A DNA stretch of 64,000 nucleotides from the NCBI GenBank assembly GCA_013204985.1, contig JABMLG010000001.1, forward strand, positions 740,574 through 804,573, read 5' to 3'. This document shows, one piece after another, positions 43,569-51,077 of the stretch (position 1 is its first letter; the number at the start of each line of letters is the position of its first letter). The DNA is from Microbacteriaceae bacterium VKM Ac-2855. GTDB lineage: Bacteria > Actinomycetota > Actinomycetes > Actinomycetales > Microbacteriaceae. The translations under genes were made by a program, and so were the position numbers. A model generated the notes under the pieces. It was not told where the DNA came from. It ran no database searches and was given only the letters and a program-made list of their open reading frames with translations.

Positions 43569-44525
43569 GTGCCGCGCTATCTCCTCCGCCGGGTGTTCAA
43601 TGCGGTGTTCGTGGTCTGGGCCGCGTACACCGTGACGTTCTTCCTGCTCTACCTGCTGCCGAGCGATCCCGTCTCGATGCAGCTGAACAACGCCGATCAG
43701 AACGCCTCGGGCGGCAACGTCGCCCTCGACGAGTCGATCGTGGCCGCGCTGAACGAGCGCTACGGCTTCGACAAGCCGCTGATCGTGCAGTATCTGACGA
43801 TCGGAGGCCGGTTCCTCACCGGCGACCTGGGCACCTCGATCGCGACAGGGGTGCCCGTCGTCGCCAGTCTCGCGGAGGCTCTCCCCCAGACGGTGATGCT
43901 CGCCGGTCTTGCGCTGCTGCTCTCGATCGTCTTCGGGGTGGGGCTCGCAGTGCTGGCGACGTATACGCAGCTGCCGTGGCTCCGGCAGGCGCTGCTGTCG
44001 CTGCCGCCGCTGGGCATGTCGGTCCCGACGTTCTGGGTCGGCCTCGTGCTGCTGCAGCTGTTCTCGTTCCAGCTCGGTATCTTCCCGGCACTCGGGAACG
44101 AGGGTTTCGAATCGCTCGTGCTGCCGGCGATCACGCTGGCGATCCCGACCGCGGCGGTCTACGCCCAGGTGCTCGCGAAGAGCCTGCTCGACGTGCTCGA
44201 CCAGCCGTACATCGAGACGGCCAAGGCGAAGGGCGCCTCGCGCGTGCGGGTGCACCTCGCGCACGCCTTCCGCAACGGCGCGATCCCCACGCTGACTCTG
44301 GTCGGGCTCACCGTCGGCAACATCGTCGCGGGCGCCGTTGTGATCGAGACCGTGTTCTCGCGCGCGGGAATCGGTCGGATCACGCAGATCGCCGTCAACG
44401 CGCAGGACATCCCGGTGGTGCAAGCCGTCGTTGTGCTCTCCGCCGTCGCGTTCGCGGCGGTCAATCTCATCGTCGACCTCGTCTATCCGCTGGTCGACCC
44501 GCGCATCCGCCGCGTCGCGGCCTGA
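43569..44525 (+). CDS. ABC transporter permease (DppB type)
   Basis: A 318-aa membrane protein with six segments. MPRYLLRRVFNAVFVVW is the usual start. SLPPLGMSVPTFWVGLVLLQ and TLVGLTVGNIVAGAVVIETVF are typical DppB blocks, and the EAA-like loop reads AKAKGASRVRVHLAHAFRNG. A GTG start follows GAAAGGAG. Confidence 0.94.
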   Translation: MPRYLLRRVFNAVFVVWAAYTVTFFLLYLLPSDPVSMQLNNADQNASGGNVALDESIVAALNERYGFDKPLIVQYLTIGGRFLTGDLGTSIATGVPVVASLAEALPQTVMLAGLALLLSIVFGVGLAVLATYTQLPWLRQALLSLPPLGMSVPTFWVGLVLLQLFSFQLGIFPALGNEGFESLVLPAITLAIPTAAVYAQVLAKSLLDVLDQPYIETAKAKGASRVRVHLAHAFRNGAIPTLTLVGLTVGNIVAGAVVIETVFSRAGIGRITQIAVNAQDIPVVQAVVVLSAVAFAAVNLIVDLVYPLVDPRIRRVAA

Positions 44526-44540
44526 ACTCGAAGGACCCTG

Positions 44541-45458
44541 ATGACCGACACTCTCGCGGCCCGCACCCCGGCGGCGCCGACGCTCGACACCGCGCTGGCC
44601 GAGACGGCCGCAGGCGAACGCCCGCAGGATGCGCCGCGAGGCCGACTGCGCTGGTTCCTGCGTCGCCCCGGGCTGATCCTCTCGGTGCTGGCGATCGTGA
44701 TCGCCCTCGCCTGGGCGTTCGCGCCCGCCCTGTTCACCTCGTTCGACCCGATCGACGGGGTGCCCGCCGACAAGTTCCAAGCGCCGAACGCCGAACACTG
44801 GTTCGGCACGGATGCACTCGGCCGCGACCTCTACGCCCGCGTCGTCTACGGCGCCTCCAGTTCGTTGACCGCGGTGGGCGTCGCTCTGCTGGTCGCCTTC
44901 GTCTTCGGCACGCTGCTCGGCACGCTCTCCGGCTTCGTCGGCGGGCTGCTCGACGAGGTGTTGATGCGCGTCGTCGACGTGCTGCTCTCGGTTCCCGGTC
45001 TCTTGGTCTCGCTCATCCTGGTGACGGCGCTCGGTTTCGGGATGGTGAACGTGGCGATCGCCGTCGGAGTCGCCGCCGTCGCGTCCTTCGCCCGTGTGAT
45101 GCGCTCCGAGGTGCTACGGGTCCGCACCGCGCTGTACGTCGAGGCCGCTGCCGCGAACGGCGTGCGCTGGCCGCACGTGCTGTGGCGTCACGTGCTGCCC
45201 AATTCGATCGGACCGATCGTGGTGCTCTCGACCCTCGAGTTCGGCTCCGCGATCCTGTCGATCTCGGCACTCAGCTTCCTCGGCTTCGGCGCGACACCGC
45301 CGGCTCCGGAATGGGGCGCCCTGGTCTCCGACGGCCGCAATTACCTGGCCACGGGCTGGTGGCTGACCACTCTGCCCGGCCTCATCATCCTCGCGCTCGT
45401 GCTCTCCGCCAACCGGATCAGCCGCGCGCTCGACCGTGAACGAAAGGACCGCTGGTGA
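44541..45458 (+). CDS. ABC transporter permease (DppC type)
   Basis: A 305-aa membrane protein. EHWFGTDALGRDLYARVVYG is the DppC signature. The EAA loop reads EAAAANGVRWPHVLWRHVLPN and the C-terminus has SFLGFGATPPAPEWG. A 30-residue cytoplasmic N-terminal extension precedes the first segment. It overlaps the ATPase gene by 4 bp. Confidence 0.94.
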   Translation: MTDTLAARTPAAPTLDTALAETAAGERPQDAPRGRLRWFLRRPGLILSVLAIVIALAWAFAPALFTSFDPIDGVPADKFQAPNAEHWFGTDALGRDLYARVVYGASSSLTAVGVALLVAFVFGTLLGTLSGFVGGLLDEVLMRVVDVLLSVPGLLVSLILVTALGFGMVNVAIAVGVAAVASFARVMRSEVLRVRTALYVEAAAANGVRWPHVLWRHVLPNSIGPIVVLSTLEFGSAILSISALSFLGFGATPPAPEWGALVSDGRNYLATGWWLTTLPGLIILALVLSANRISRALDRERKDRW

Positions 45459-47086
45459 GTTCCGACACCATCCTGCTCTCCGTCCGCGACCTCCGGGTCG
45501 ACTACCGCACGGCGCACGGCACGGTGCCCGCCGTGCGCGGCATCTCGTTCGACGTGCGCGCCGGTGAGACGGTCGCGATCGTCGGCGAGTCCGGCTCCGG
45601 CAAGACGACCGCGGCGCACGCGCTGCTGGGCCTGCTCCCCGTGGGCGGCCGGCGTACCGGTGGTGTGATCGCGCTGAACGGTCGCGACGTCGCACGGCTG
45701 GGCGAATCCGCACTGCGCTCGGTACGCGGCTCGCAGATCGGGCTGGTGCCGCAGGATCCGACCGTGTCGCTGAACCCGGGCAAACGCGTCGGCGAGCAGA
45801 TCGCCGAGGCTCTGCGGATCCACAAGCTCGCCGGGAGGCGCGAGGCGGCGATCGCCGCCGTCGAGATCCTCGCACGGGTGGGGATCGACGAGCCGAAGAT
45901 TCGCGCACGGCAGTATCCGCACGAACTCTCCGGAGGGATGCGCCAGCGCGTGCTGATCGGGGTGGCGCTCGCCTGCAGGCCCCAGCTGATCATCGCCGAC
46001 GAGCCGACCTCGGCGCTCGATGTCACGGTGCAGCGGACGGTGCTGGACACCCTCGGCTCTCTCGTCGCCGAGAGCGGCACCGCCGTGCTGCTGATCACGC
46101 ACGACCTGGGCGTGGCGGCGGATCGGGCCGACCGGATCATCGTGATGAACCGAGGCGAGATCGTCGAGGAGGGCTCGGCGCGCGCGGTTCTCGCGGCGCC
46201 GGCGGATGCGTACACGAAGCGCCTCGTGACCTCGGCTCCCTCCCTCTCCGGCGGTCGGCTGCAACCGGCGAGAAGTGTCGTTCCCCCCGATGGACCTCCC
46301 GCGCTCGCGCTGCACGACGTGGGCAAGACCTTCCGCGTGCACCGCCCGGGCGGCGGGAGATCGACGTTGACCGCCGTGGACAGCGTCTCACTCACCGTTC
46401 CGCGCGGCCGTACGCTCGCCATCGTCGGCGAGTCGGGCTCGGGCAAGTCGACGACCGCGCGGATCGCCGTGCGGCTCACGAACCCGAGCTCTGGACGCGT
46501 TGAGATCGGCGGCGACGACGTCACGTCGCTGCGCGGAGAACGGTTGCGGACCCTGCGTTCGCGGGTACAGCTCGTGTACCAGAACCCGTACGCGTCACTG
46601 GATCCGCGATTCACGATCGAGCAGATCATCGCAGAGCCGCTGCGGGCCTTCGGCCACGGCGATCAGCCCGCGCGTCGCCGCCGTGTTGCGGAGCTGCTGG
46701 AGCAGGTCGCCCTGCCGCCGGGGATCGCGAGCCGAACGGCGGCGGAACTCTCGGGCGGCCAGCGCCAGCGCATCGCGATCGCACGCGCCATCGCTCTGAA
46801 GCCCGAGCTGCTCGTGCTGGACGAGCCGGTGTCTGCACTGGACGTCTCGGTGCAGGCGCAGATCCTGCAACTCCTCGTCGATCTGCAGGGTGAGCTCGGG
46901 CTCAGCTACCTGTTCATCACGCACGACCTCGCCGTCGTCCGCCAGATCGCGGATCGTGTGGTCGTGATGCGCCAGGGCCGGGTCGTGGAGGAAGGTGCGA
47001 CGGAACAGCTGTATCGCGAGCCGCAGCATCCGTATACGCGGGAGCTGCTGGCCGCGATCCCGGGCGAGGTGCGCGCCTCGGTCTGA
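45455..47086 (+). CDS. Fused ABC transporter ATP-binding protein (DppD-DppF type)
   Basis: A 543-aa double ATPase. Domain 1 has GESGSGKTTAAH, LSGGMRQRVLIGVAL and LIIADEPTSALD. Domain 2 has GESGSGKSTTAR, LSGGQRQRIAIARAI and LLVLDEPVSALD. Both end in the oligopeptide-type C-terminal extensions. The fusion replaces two separate ATPases. Its 3' end overlaps the antisense EamA gene by 170 bp. Confidence 0.94.
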   Translation: MSSDTILLSVRDLRVDYRTAHGTVPAVRGISFDVRAGETVAIVGESGSGKTTAAHALLGLLPVGGRRTGGVIALNGRDVARLGESALRSVRGSQIGLVPQDPTVSLNPGKRVGEQIAEALRIHKLAGRREAAIAAVEILARVGIDEPKIRARQYPHELSGGMRQRVLIGVALACRPQLIIADEPTSALDVTVQRTVLDTLGSLVAESGTAVLLITHDLGVAADRADRIIVMNRGEIVEEGSARAVLAAPADAYTKRLVTSAPSLSGGRLQPARSVVPPDGPPALALHDVGKTFRVHRPGGGRSTLTAVDSVSLTVPRGRTLAIVGESGSGKSTTARIAVRLTNPSSGRVEIGGDDVTSLRGERLRTLRSRVQLVYQNPYASLDPRFTIEQIIAEPLRAFGHGDQPARRRRVAELLEQVALPPGIASRTAAELSGGQRQRIAIARAIALKPELLVLDEPVSALDVSVQAQILQLLVDLQGELGLSYLFITHDLAVVRQIADRVVVMRQGRVVEEGATEQLYREPQHPYTRELLAAIPGEVRASV

Positions 47087-47930
47087 GGCCGCGCTGCTGG
47101 CCGAGCAGCACACCGCCGAGCACGAGCACGATCCCGAGGAGTTGCCGCGGTTGGAGCTGCTCGGCGGCCAGCAGCGTACCGAGCAGCACGCCGGTGACGG
47201 GATTCAGCAGCCCGATCAGACCGACCGTCCCCGCGGGGAGGTGGCGCAGACCGCCGAACCAGGCGACGAACGCGACGGCCGTCGCGATGACGCTGACATA
47301 GGCGAAGCCCGCCACGGCTGCGGCGTCGAGAGCCGGCGGCGCACCCTCGACCACGATCGCGAAGGGCAGCAAGAGCACTCCCCCGCCCAGCAGCTGCCAC
47401 GACGTGACGGCGATCGTGGACGCGGTCGGCGCCCATCGCTTGGTGAGCACGAAGCCGACGGAGGACATCAGCATCGCTACGATCGACGCGACCACGCCCA
47501 ACGGCTCGACGCGCCCGCCGACGCCGGTGAGCAGCAGACACACCCCCGCGAAGCCGAAGGCGGCACCGCCGACCGCGACGAGCGTCGGGCGCTCATTGAG
47601 CAACGGCCAGGCGAGCAGCAGCAGCGCACCTGCCGAGGTCGCCATGATCGTGGAGGCGACGCTCGAGGGCAGCAGTTGCGAGGCGACGTAGATCAATACG
47701 AAGAATGCTCCGACGTTCACGGAGCCGAGCAGCAATGACTTCCACCACCAGTCGCCGTGCGGGCGTGCCCGTGCGATCAGCAGCAGGATGAGCCCGGCCG
47801 GCAGTGCGCGCAGGGTCGCGCCCCACAGCGGATCGCCCACCGGCAGGAATTGCCGCGTGACGTAGTAGTTCGACCCCCACGCGATCGGGGCGATCGCGGT
47901 GACCAGAATCCAGCGCCATTTACCTTCCAC
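46917..47930 (-). CDS. EamA family (DMT) transporter
   Basis: A 337-aa membrane protein of about ten segments with two EamA repeats: ILVTAIAPIAWGSNYYVTRQ at the start and VASIVAMLMSSVGFVLTKRW at the second. The last 60 residues are an Arg/Pro/Ala-rich tail encoded antisense to the ABC ATPase; family members usually end near residue 280. The GTG at 47930 lies inside a palindromic operator. An ATG at 47972 would extend it by 14 residues but overlaps the MarR start on the other strand. It probably exports a small metabolite and is controlled by the divergent MarR protein. Confidence 0.83.
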   Translation of the reverse strand: MEGKWRWILVTAIAPIAWGSNYYVTRQFLPVGDPLWGATLRALPAGLILLLIARARPHGDWWWKSLLLGSVNVGAFFVLIYVASQLLPSSVASTIMATSAGALLLLAWPLLNERPTLVAVGGAAFGFAGVCLLLTGVGGRVEPLGVVASIVAMLMSSVGFVLTKRWAPTASTIAVTSWQLLGGGVLLLPFAIVVEGAPPALDAAAVAGFAYVSVIATAVAFVAWFGGLRHLPAGTVGLIGLLNPVTGVLLGTLLAAEQLQPRQLLGIVLVLGGVLLGQQRGLRPRRAPRPGSRPAAPAYTDAAARDTAVPSHLPPRPGPGASRPHDPRSGGRRRGRA

Positions 47931-47959
47931 GGAAGCTATCTTAGCTTCCCGGGAAGGTA
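47921..47959. promoter_or_regulatory. 39-bp composite palindrome, MarR operator pair
   Basis: Two 18-bp sites, TACCTTCC-AC-GGAAGCTA (47921-47938) and TAGCTTCC-CG-GGAAGGTA (47942-47959), lie 21 bp apart, two helical turns. The outer and inner half-sites mirror each other, so the whole block is one palindrome with mismatches only at the two 2-bp centres. It covers the EamA start and ends 11 bp before the MarR start. Confidence 0.75.
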
Positions 47960-47970
47960 AAGTGTCGGGC

Positions 47971-48468
47971 ATGACAGTTGAATCCGACCGCGTCGCCCGG
48001 ATCCAGGCGCAGTGGCGGCGCGAGCGCCCGGAACTCGATGTCGACCCGCAGGGCGTGATCGGCCGCTTGCATCGCGTCGCGGCGCACCTCACCGCCCAGA
48101 TCGTTCCCGTCTACGCGAAGCACGGACTCGGCGAGGGCGAGTTCGACGTGCTGGCGACCCTGCGCCGCGCGGGCGCACCGTTCGAGCTGGCCCCCGGCGA
48201 ACTGGCCGAGCACACGATGGTGACGACCGGCGCGATGACCAAGCGTCTGGACCGCCTCGTCTCCGCCGGGCTGGTCGAACGTCGTGCCGCCGAATTCGAC
48301 GGGCGGCGGAGGATCGTTGCGCTCACACCGGCGGGCGTCACCACCATCGACGCGGCGTTCGCGGAGCACATCGCCAACGAACACCGACTGGTCGACGTGC
48401 TGACCACCGCCGACCGCGCGGCCCTCGAACGCATCCTCATCCGCTGGCTCGCCGTGTTCGAGGCGTGA
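47971..48468 (+). CDS. MarR family transcriptional regulator
   Basis: A 165-aa regulator with the MarR layout: VIGRLHRVAAHLTAQIVPVY, GLGEGEFDVLATLRRAG, the recognition region ELAEHTMVTTGAMTKRLDRL and the wing RRAAEFDGRRRIVALTP. It is divergent from the EamA exporter with only 40 bp between starts, filled by a palindromic operator, so it should repress both genes until a ligand binds. Confidence 0.92.
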   Translation: MTVESDRVARIQAQWRRERPELDVDPQGVIGRLHRVAAHLTAQIVPVYAKHGLGEGEFDVLATLRRAGAPFELAPGELAEHTMVTTGAMTKRLDRLVSAGLVERRAAEFDGRRRIVALTPAGVTTIDAAFAEHIANEHRLVDVLTTADRAALERILIRWLAVFEA

Positions 48469-48493
48469 CCGCACCGACTGGACGCCGAACGGG

Positions 48494-49111
48494 CTACCAG
48501 TCCAGGTCGAGCGGGTCCGTCGAGTTCTCGCCCGGAGGTCGCTGCCGCGAGCGGGCCGGGGGTTGCGGCTGGGGCTGCGGCTGCGGTGTGTCGATGCCGA
48601 CTCGGCCCCGCACTCCGGAGCGCTGGATGGCCCGCTGGATCGACAGATCACGCTCGTTCGGATCGCCCACATAGCGGATGTCGCGGAGACCCTGGCCCTG
48701 AGCCGCGGACTCGAAGACGAAGTGGCCGTAGCCGAGGATCCTGCCGATCAGCGGCTTGTGCACGGCGACGTCGAGGATCCGCGACATCGGCATGGTGGCG
48801 AGGTGCTGGTCGAACACGCCGTGCACCCGGAACACGCGGATGTTCGTGATGACGAAGCGGTCCATGTGCAGAGCGAGGATCCGGTACCCCGCCTCCGCTG
48901 CGACTCCGACGGACAGAGCGAGCGCGATCCAGCTCACCCACGAATTCAGCATGATGGCCAGGAAGAGCAGCATCAGTGCGACGAAAAGTCGCGCGAGCGG
49001 CCCCACGATCGCCATCCAGTGCCGACGGACTTCATCGATCACGACCTCGCCCTCATCGGCGATCAGGTACTGGTCGATATTCGGGTCGAACCACCGATCG
49101 AGGATCGGCAC
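48494..49111 (-). CDS. PH-domain membrane protein (YdbS-like)
   Basis: A 205-aa protein with two adjacent hydrophobic segments (about residues 34-55 and 58-75) followed by a bacterial PH-like domain (LALHMDRFVITNIRVFRVHG, then MSRILDVAVHKPLIGRILGYG). A low-complexity tail has a PQ dipeptide repeat and ends STDPLDLDW. The family is of unknown function in the envelope. A 54-aa membrane protein gene lies just upstream. Confidence 0.85.
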   Translation of the reverse strand: MPILDRWFDPNIDQYLIADEGEVVIDEVRRHWMAIVGPLARLFVALMLLFLAIMLNSWVSWIALALSVGVAAEAGYRILALHMDRFVITNIRVFRVHGVFDQHLATMPMSRILDVAVHKPLIGRILGYGHFVFESAAQGQGLRDIRYVGDPNERDLSIQRAIQRSGVRGRVGIDTPQPQPQPQPPARSRQRPPGENSTDPLDLDW

Positions 49112-49115
49112 GGGT

Positions 49116-49280
49116 TCACTCCGCCAGGGCGGTGAAGAAAGTCACGATGGCGTTGACGGCGGCGACGATGCCGTCACCGATCCCGCCGACGACGTTCGCG
49201 GCTTCGGTCGGGCGTGTCACGAGGTAGAACACGCAGAACAGCGCCAGCAGAACGACGATCGTGCGCCTGATGAATTTCAC
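49116..49280 (-). CDS. Small membrane protein, 54 aa
   Basis: A short protein missing a family I can name. The GTG at 49280 has a strong GGAGG ribosome-binding site at good spacing. The sequence is KFIRRTIVVLLALFCVFYL, then RPTEAANVVGGIGDGIVAAV and a final hydrophobic helix, so two membrane segments are likely. It is 4 bp upstream of the PH-domain gene on the same strand; the pair may work together. Confidence 0.75.
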   Translation of the reverse strand: MKFIRRTIVVLLALFCVFYLVTRPTEAANVVGGIGDGIVAAVNAIVTFFTALAE

Positions 49281-49445
49281 TCGTGGCCTCCTCTCGGCGG
49301 GCGCGCTCACGCAACGCCGACGGTCACTGTGACACACAACGCGGCGTATCCATCGAGGCGCGCCGCGATCAGCGGGGGTCGCAGCGCTGGCATGAGCGGG
49401 CGCCGCTCGTTCGTCGCCGGGCCGCGCTCCTGACAGCATGGGCGG

Positions 49446-50426
49446 ATGACCGAACCGACGCTCGTCCCCGAACTCCTGGTCCGCGACGTCGCGACGAGCG
49501 TCGCGTTCTGGCGCGACCTGCTCGGTTTCGAGGTGCGCTACGAACGGCCCGAGGAGGGTTTCGCCTACCTCGCCCGCGGCAGCGCGCACGTGATGCTCGA
49601 CCAGCTCGGGGTCGGTCGCGATTGGATCAGCGCGGAGATGACCGCGCCCTTCGGGCGCGGCGTGAATCTGCAGATGACGGTGGCCGACATCGAGCCGGCA
49701 CGCGTGGCGCTGGAGCGAGCCGGTGTCGAGCTGTTCCTGCCCGTCGAGACGAAAAGCTACCGAGTCGGCGGCGACGAGCGCGCGGTGCGCCAGTTCGTGG
49801 TGGCGGATCCGGACGGGTACCTCATCCGCATCCAGAGCACCCTCCGACCCCGACCAGCGCGACCGCTGAGTGCGGATGACGACCTTCATCCGTTACCGCG
49901 CCGGGTGCTGGTGGCCGGCCCCTCCGGATCGGGCAAGACGACGCTCGCGCTCGGGGTCGATAAAGTACTCGGGCTGCCGCACACCGAGATCGACTCCCTG
50001 TTCCACGGCCCGGAATGGACCGTGCTACCGGGGTTTGTCGAGAAGGTCGAAGCCTTCACAGCGGAGCAGCGATGGACGACGGAGTGGCTCTACTCCACCC
50101 AGCTCGGCGAGCTGCTGCCCTCGCGCGCCGACACACTGGTCTGGCTCGACCTCTCCGTGCGGGTGCACATGTCGCGCCTCATCCTGCGCACTCTGCGACG
50201 ACGCTTCGGCCGTCTGGAGCTCTGGAACGGCAACGTCGAGCCGCCGCTGCACACGATCTTCCGCGACCCCGAGCACATAGTGCGCTGGGGGTGGACCGGG
50301 CGGGCGAAGCTGCGGATGCGCGTGGCCGAGGCGGCGCGTGATCACCCGCACCTGCGCATCGTGCGGCTGCGCTCGCAGCGACAGGTCACCCGGTGGCTGC
50401 GCCACCTCGAGCGTGCCGCAGAGTAG
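49446..50426 (+). CDS. VOC domain fused to P-loop kinase domain
   Basis: A 326-aa protein with two unrelated domains. Residues 5-132 are a VOC domain (VPELLVRDVATSVAFWRDLL, ending FVVADPDGYLIRI). Residues 152-326 are a P-loop NTPase with Walker A GPSGSGKTT at 158-166, LPHTEIDSLFHGPEWT and DTLVWLDLSVRVHMSRL. That half resembles adenylate-kinase-like topology-modulation (FlaR) proteins. The linker of about 20 residues has no stop or plausible start that would split the gene. The function is unknown. Confidence 0.85.
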   Translation: MTEPTLVPELLVRDVATSVAFWRDLLGFEVRYERPEEGFAYLARGSAHVMLDQLGVGRDWISAEMTAPFGRGVNLQMTVADIEPARVALERAGVELFLPVETKSYRVGGDERAVRQFVVADPDGYLIRIQSTLRPRPARPLSADDDLHPLPRRVLVAGPSGSGKTTLALGVDKVLGLPHTEIDSLFHGPEWTVLPGFVEKVEAFTAEQRWTTEWLYSTQLGELLPSRADTLVWLDLSVRVHMSRLILRTLRRRFGRLELWNGNVEPPLHTIFRDPEHIVRWGWTGRAKLRMRVAEAARDHPHLRIVRLRSQRQVTRWLRHLERAAE

Positions 50427-50430
50427 AGCG

Positions 50431-51054
50431 GTGCTCCGCTTCGCGCTCGTCCTCGTGACCGCTGTCTTCGCTGCGGGCGAGATCGCGCACGCCCGTTCGT
50501 CCCGCCGTCGGTTAGGGGCGCGGCCCGGGCCCGGCCACGGCGCCGCCGTCGTGGTGTTCGGCTACCGCAATCCGGGGCATCGAGCCAACGGCGTGAATCG
50601 TTTCCGCGTGCGGGCGGGACTGCGCTCGATCCCCGCGGATGCGGATCCGCTCGTCGTGATCTTCACCGGCGGCGCCGTCGGCGGCGACGAGGCCGAGGCG
50701 ACGATCATGGCCCGGTACGCCCGCTCGAGACGGCGCTATCGGGGTCCTCTCACACTCGAGACGGCCAGCCGCACCACCTGGCAGAACGTGCAGAACATCA
50801 TCCCCCTGCTCGAGGAAGCCGACCGGATCCTGTTCGTCTCGAATCCGCTGCACGCCGAGAAGGCCCGCGGCTACCTGTGGAAGCTCCGGCCCGACCTCGC
50901 CGAACGACTGGTCCGTGCGCAGGACTACCGCTTCGGTGAGACCCCTCTGGTGAAGCCGGTGGCCACGATTCTGGGACTCGGTGACCTGTGGGCTCGGCGG
51001 CGCGATGTGGCGCGCCGGCCCCGATCGGCCCAGGGCACGGAACACAACTCGTAA
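50431..51054 (+). CDS. DUF218 (YdcF/SanA-like) family protein
   Basis: A 207-aa protein. A hydrophobic N-terminal segment (VLRFALVLVTAVFAAGEIAH) is followed by the DUF218 core: AAVVVFGYRNPGHRANGVNR, VIFTGGAVGGDEAEATIMA, LETASRTTWQNVQNI and ILFVSNPLHAEKARGYL. SanA/ElyC relatives affect cell-envelope polymer synthesis. The start may be GTG 50431 or GTG 50413; the latter would overlap the upstream gene by 14 bp. It is translationally close to the VOC-kinase gene. Confidence 0.85.
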   Translation: MLRFALVLVTAVFAAGEIAHARSSRRRLGARPGPGHGAAVVVFGYRNPGHRANGVNRFRVRAGLRSIPADADPLVVIFTGGAVGGDEAEATIMARYARSRRRYRGPLTLETASRTTWQNVQNIIPLLEEADRILFVSNPLHAEKARGYLWKLRPDLAERLVRAQDYRFGETPLVKPVATILGLGDLWARRRDVARRPRSAQGTEHNS

Positions 51055-51077
51055 CCAACTCGCGCGAGGGCGGCTCG

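Noticed and set aside
47930-47972. ATG at 47972 as EamA start
   Set aside because: It would place the whole operator inside the gene and overlap the MarR start codon on the opposite strand. The GTG at 47930 begins just before family-like sequence.
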